The notes under the pieces were generated by a model. That model worked only from the letters and a program-made list of their open reading frames with translations, was not told the DNA's origin and ran no database searches. Source: CALDTK01 sp965213735 (lineage in GTDB: Bacteria; Bacteroidota; Bacteroidia; Chitinophagales; Saprospiraceae). From it: a stretch of 64,000 nt of DNA. Location of the stretch: positions 2,509,440 through 2,573,439 of the forward strand of contig CBDCAB010000006.1 in NCBI GenBank assembly GCA_965213735.1. Direction: 5' to 3'. Of the stretch, positions 62,228 through 64,000 are shown piece after piece (positions within the stretch are counted from its first letter, which is position 1; each line of letters begins with the position of its first letter). The position numbers and the translations under genes were made by a program.

Positions 62228-64000
62228 TCATCCCCTATCCACCCACCGCAACAGCACCGGTATCATCAGCAAATCAGCCACCACCGCACTCGCTAAAGTG
62301 ACTGCAATCAGCAGCCCTACCGTCACACTCGGAGGATGAACGCTAAACAACATCACCAAAAAGCCGAAGAAGAGAATAATGCTGGTGAGAATGATGGCCT
62401 TGCCACTCTCGCGGAATGTGATGGCGAGGGCTTCTTCGACTGATTTTCCTCGCCCGCGCACGAGCTTATACTTCGCCAGAAAATGAATGGAATCATCGAC
62501 TGCGATTCCAAAAATCACAGCAAAAACGATAGATATACCTGCTTCGAGATCTATTCCCAAAAATCCCAGTATTGCTCCAGCCAGCAACAGTGGCATCACG
62601 TTCGGCACCAGCGCCACAAATAAAAATTTCCAGTCCCTAAAAAGTCCTGCCATTAACATACCGATGAGTAGCACAGCACCGCCGAGACCCCAAAGCAAAC
62701 TTTCCCGTACATAAACCGAATTTTTATCGAGCAGCAAACCTGTCCCCGTTTCCTGTAGCTTAATGATGGAAGTATCCGTATTAGTTTTGGCGAAAGCTAT
62801 AACGCGATTGGCAGTTGCACGTATCGAATCTGCTCCCACATCAAGCGCTCTACTCGTAATGCGTGCTTTATCTCCAGCCTTGTTAACTAATACTGCAGTA
62901 GCATTAGCCGGTGCACGCTCCAGCAGCGGGAGGAGTTTTGCGTAAGCGGAATCTGAATCAGGTAAAACATAATGCTGCTGCTGACCTCCTTGCATGGCTT
63001 GATTAACGCTCTTCACCAATGCCGTCTGACTAGTTATCGCCCGCAACGTCGGCTCTGCACGCATACGTGATTCAACCTTATCCATTTCACGCAATACAGC
63101 ATAATCTTTGACCTCATACCCTGGCTGCACAAATACTGCCAACTGAAAAGGACGAAAGCCGGTAAATTTGCGCTCAAAAAATTCAAAGTCTTCTGTAATT
63201 TTTGCGCCGCGAGGCAGATTATCTATAATTTGGTAATTTGTCGATATGAGCGAGATACCTAGCCCGCACAGGAGCACGCCAACCGCGCTTCCCCATGCAA
63301 TTTGCTTCCCGTGATGGCGCACCCAATCGTTTAGTCGCAGCAGTGCATTATCCCACCGCTCTACAGTACCTTTAGTTCGCATTATCTGATCCTGCTCGTA
63401 AAGCGTTAGCAGCGCCATTGTAAAAGTTACAACCGTGATGTATGCCACCAGCACCCCGATACCCGCGTTAAGTCCAAAATCCCTAATCGGTTGCACGCGA
63501 CTTGTTAGAAGAGTGGCGAAACCTATAGCTGTAGTTGCAGAAGTTAAAAAAGTAGCAAGTCCAATTTCTTTAAGTGTAATTTTAAGCGCTTCTTCACGTG
63601 CACGACCAGCTCGCAGTTCATCGACATATTTCGTCATCAGGTGCACAACATCGCTGGTGCCTACAATTACCATCAACACGGGATAAAGAGCAGCCATTGC
63701 ACTGAGTTCGCGCCCAAACAAACTTAACAGTCCAAAGAACAACAATAGTCCCAGCGCAATACTCACCATAGCAATTAGTACCCCTCGCCAGCGTCGATAA
63801 ATCAAGAATAAAATCAGCGTTACCAGCGCACCGGCAATCAAGGTGCTTACGGCGACTTCTCGCTTCTGCATTTTCACCAGTTCGCTCTGGAAATAAGACC
63901 TACCCAGGAGGTGGATGCGCGGATGGTTGGCCAGCGGGCTTTCGCCAAAACCAGGTAAGCCAGCGAGCAACGTTCCCAAACCTGTCCCATCTATTGTATT
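62228..64000 (-). CDS. RND/MMPL superfamily transporter, 5' end outside the window
   Basis: 591 residues visible, frame open to the right window edge; the N-terminal part is missing. Two blocks of membrane helices flank a periplasmic domain, as in MMPL/Patched-like exporters: helices ~40-190 with MVIVGTSDVVHLMTKYVDEL (proton-relay Asp), then a periplasmic domain ~230-400, then helices ~420-580 with FGIAVDDSIHFLAKYKL (second Asp pair). Such proteins export lipids, hopanoids or drugs by the proton-motive force. It ends at VLLRWVDRG. Two exact 14-mer copies lie here (62784-62797 read as AFAKT, 63938-63951 read as FGES). Confidence 0.9.
   Translation of the reverse strand, partial: NTIDGTGLGTLLAGLPGFGESPLANHPRIHLLGRSYFQSELVKMQKREVAVSTLIAGALVTLILFLIYRRWRGVLIAMVSIALGLLLFFGLLSLFGRELSAMAALYPVLMVIVGTSDVVHLMTKYVDELRAGRAREEALKITLKEIGLATFLTSATTAIGFATLLTSRVQPIRDFGLNAGIGVLVAYITVVTFTMALLTLYEQDQIMRTKGTVERWDNALLRLNDWVRHHGKQIAWGSAVGVLLCGLGISLISTNYQIIDNLPRGAKITEDFEFFERKFTGFRPFQLAVFVQPGYEVKDYAVLREMDKVESRMRAEPTLRAITSQTALVKSVNQAMQGGQQQHYVLPDSDSAYAKLLPLLERAPANATAVLVNKAGDKARITSRALDVGADSIRATANRVIAFAKTNTDTSIIKLQETGTGLLLDKNSVYVRESLLWGLGGAVLLIGMLMAGLFRDWKFLFVALVPNVMPLLLAGAILGFLGIDLEAGISIVFAVIFGIAVDDSIHFLAKYKLVRGRGKSVEEALAITFRESGKAIILTSIILFFGFLVMLFSVHPPSVTVGLLIAVTLASAVVADLLMIPVLLRWVDRG

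Overview
The window reads as a chromosomal segment of a Bacteroidota bacterium, most likely of the Saprospiria type; that placement is inferred from gene content only. The indicators are many secreted proteins with C-terminal type IX secretion (T9SS) sorting domains, a GLPGLI protein, a DUF5686 carboxypeptidase-regulatory-like protein, a TonB-dependent receptor paired with a DUF4249 lipoprotein, CreD, a KirBac-type channel and a TAnnTTTG-like promoter. No rRNA, tRNA or CRISPR array was recognised.

Layout. 1-0.9 kb: 3' part of a group II PLP decarboxylase. 1.0-2.9 kb: tandem array of a ~157-bp repeat. 3-10.6 kb: GxxExxY protein, GLPGLI protein, DUF5686 protein and a large T9SS protein. 10.6-11.96 kb: a decayed gene and several repeats, one MITE-like. 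12-15.7 kb: subtilisin-like protease, TraB/GumN protein, FkbM methyltransferase. 15.8-18.7 kb: a complete IS with terminal repeats and target duplication, sitting in a heptamer repeat tract, then a larger repeat block. 18.7-24.2 kb: phosphoesterase, MBL-fold RNase-like enzyme, metal ABC ATPase plus binding protein (no permease nearby), CreD. 24.7-25.8 kb: hairpin-rich repeats. 25.8-38 kb: peptidoglycan amidase, two paralogous beta-helix surface proteins, sodium:solute symporter, HtrA protease, an HTH regulator divergent from an ECF sigma factor, and a small T9SS protein. 38-44.2 kb: Nfu protein, RNase III with a very long basic tail, a second copy of the 157-bp repeat family in opposite orientation, K+ channel, acyltransferase, MtfA-like peptidase, Hsp20. 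44.4-49.2 kb: lytic transglycosylase, DUF4249 lipoprotein and TonB receptor in one run. 49.3-57.6 kb: leucine-rich surface protein divergent from a clan GH-A-like T9SS glycosidase, then KatE. 58-64 kb: GT39/GT2 pair, DUF1016 nuclease, RND/MMPL transporter cut by the window end.

Together the genes describe an envelope-focused chromosome region (secretion, outer-membrane uptake, cell-wall turnover, stress proteases) broken up by several families of non-coding repeats.

The most unusual signal is a 14-base word, GCTTTCGCCAAAAC, found 11 times exactly in 64 kb on both strands, in three reading contexts and between genes, where about 0.0005 copies would be expected by chance. It is a DNA-level dispersed signal of unknown role.
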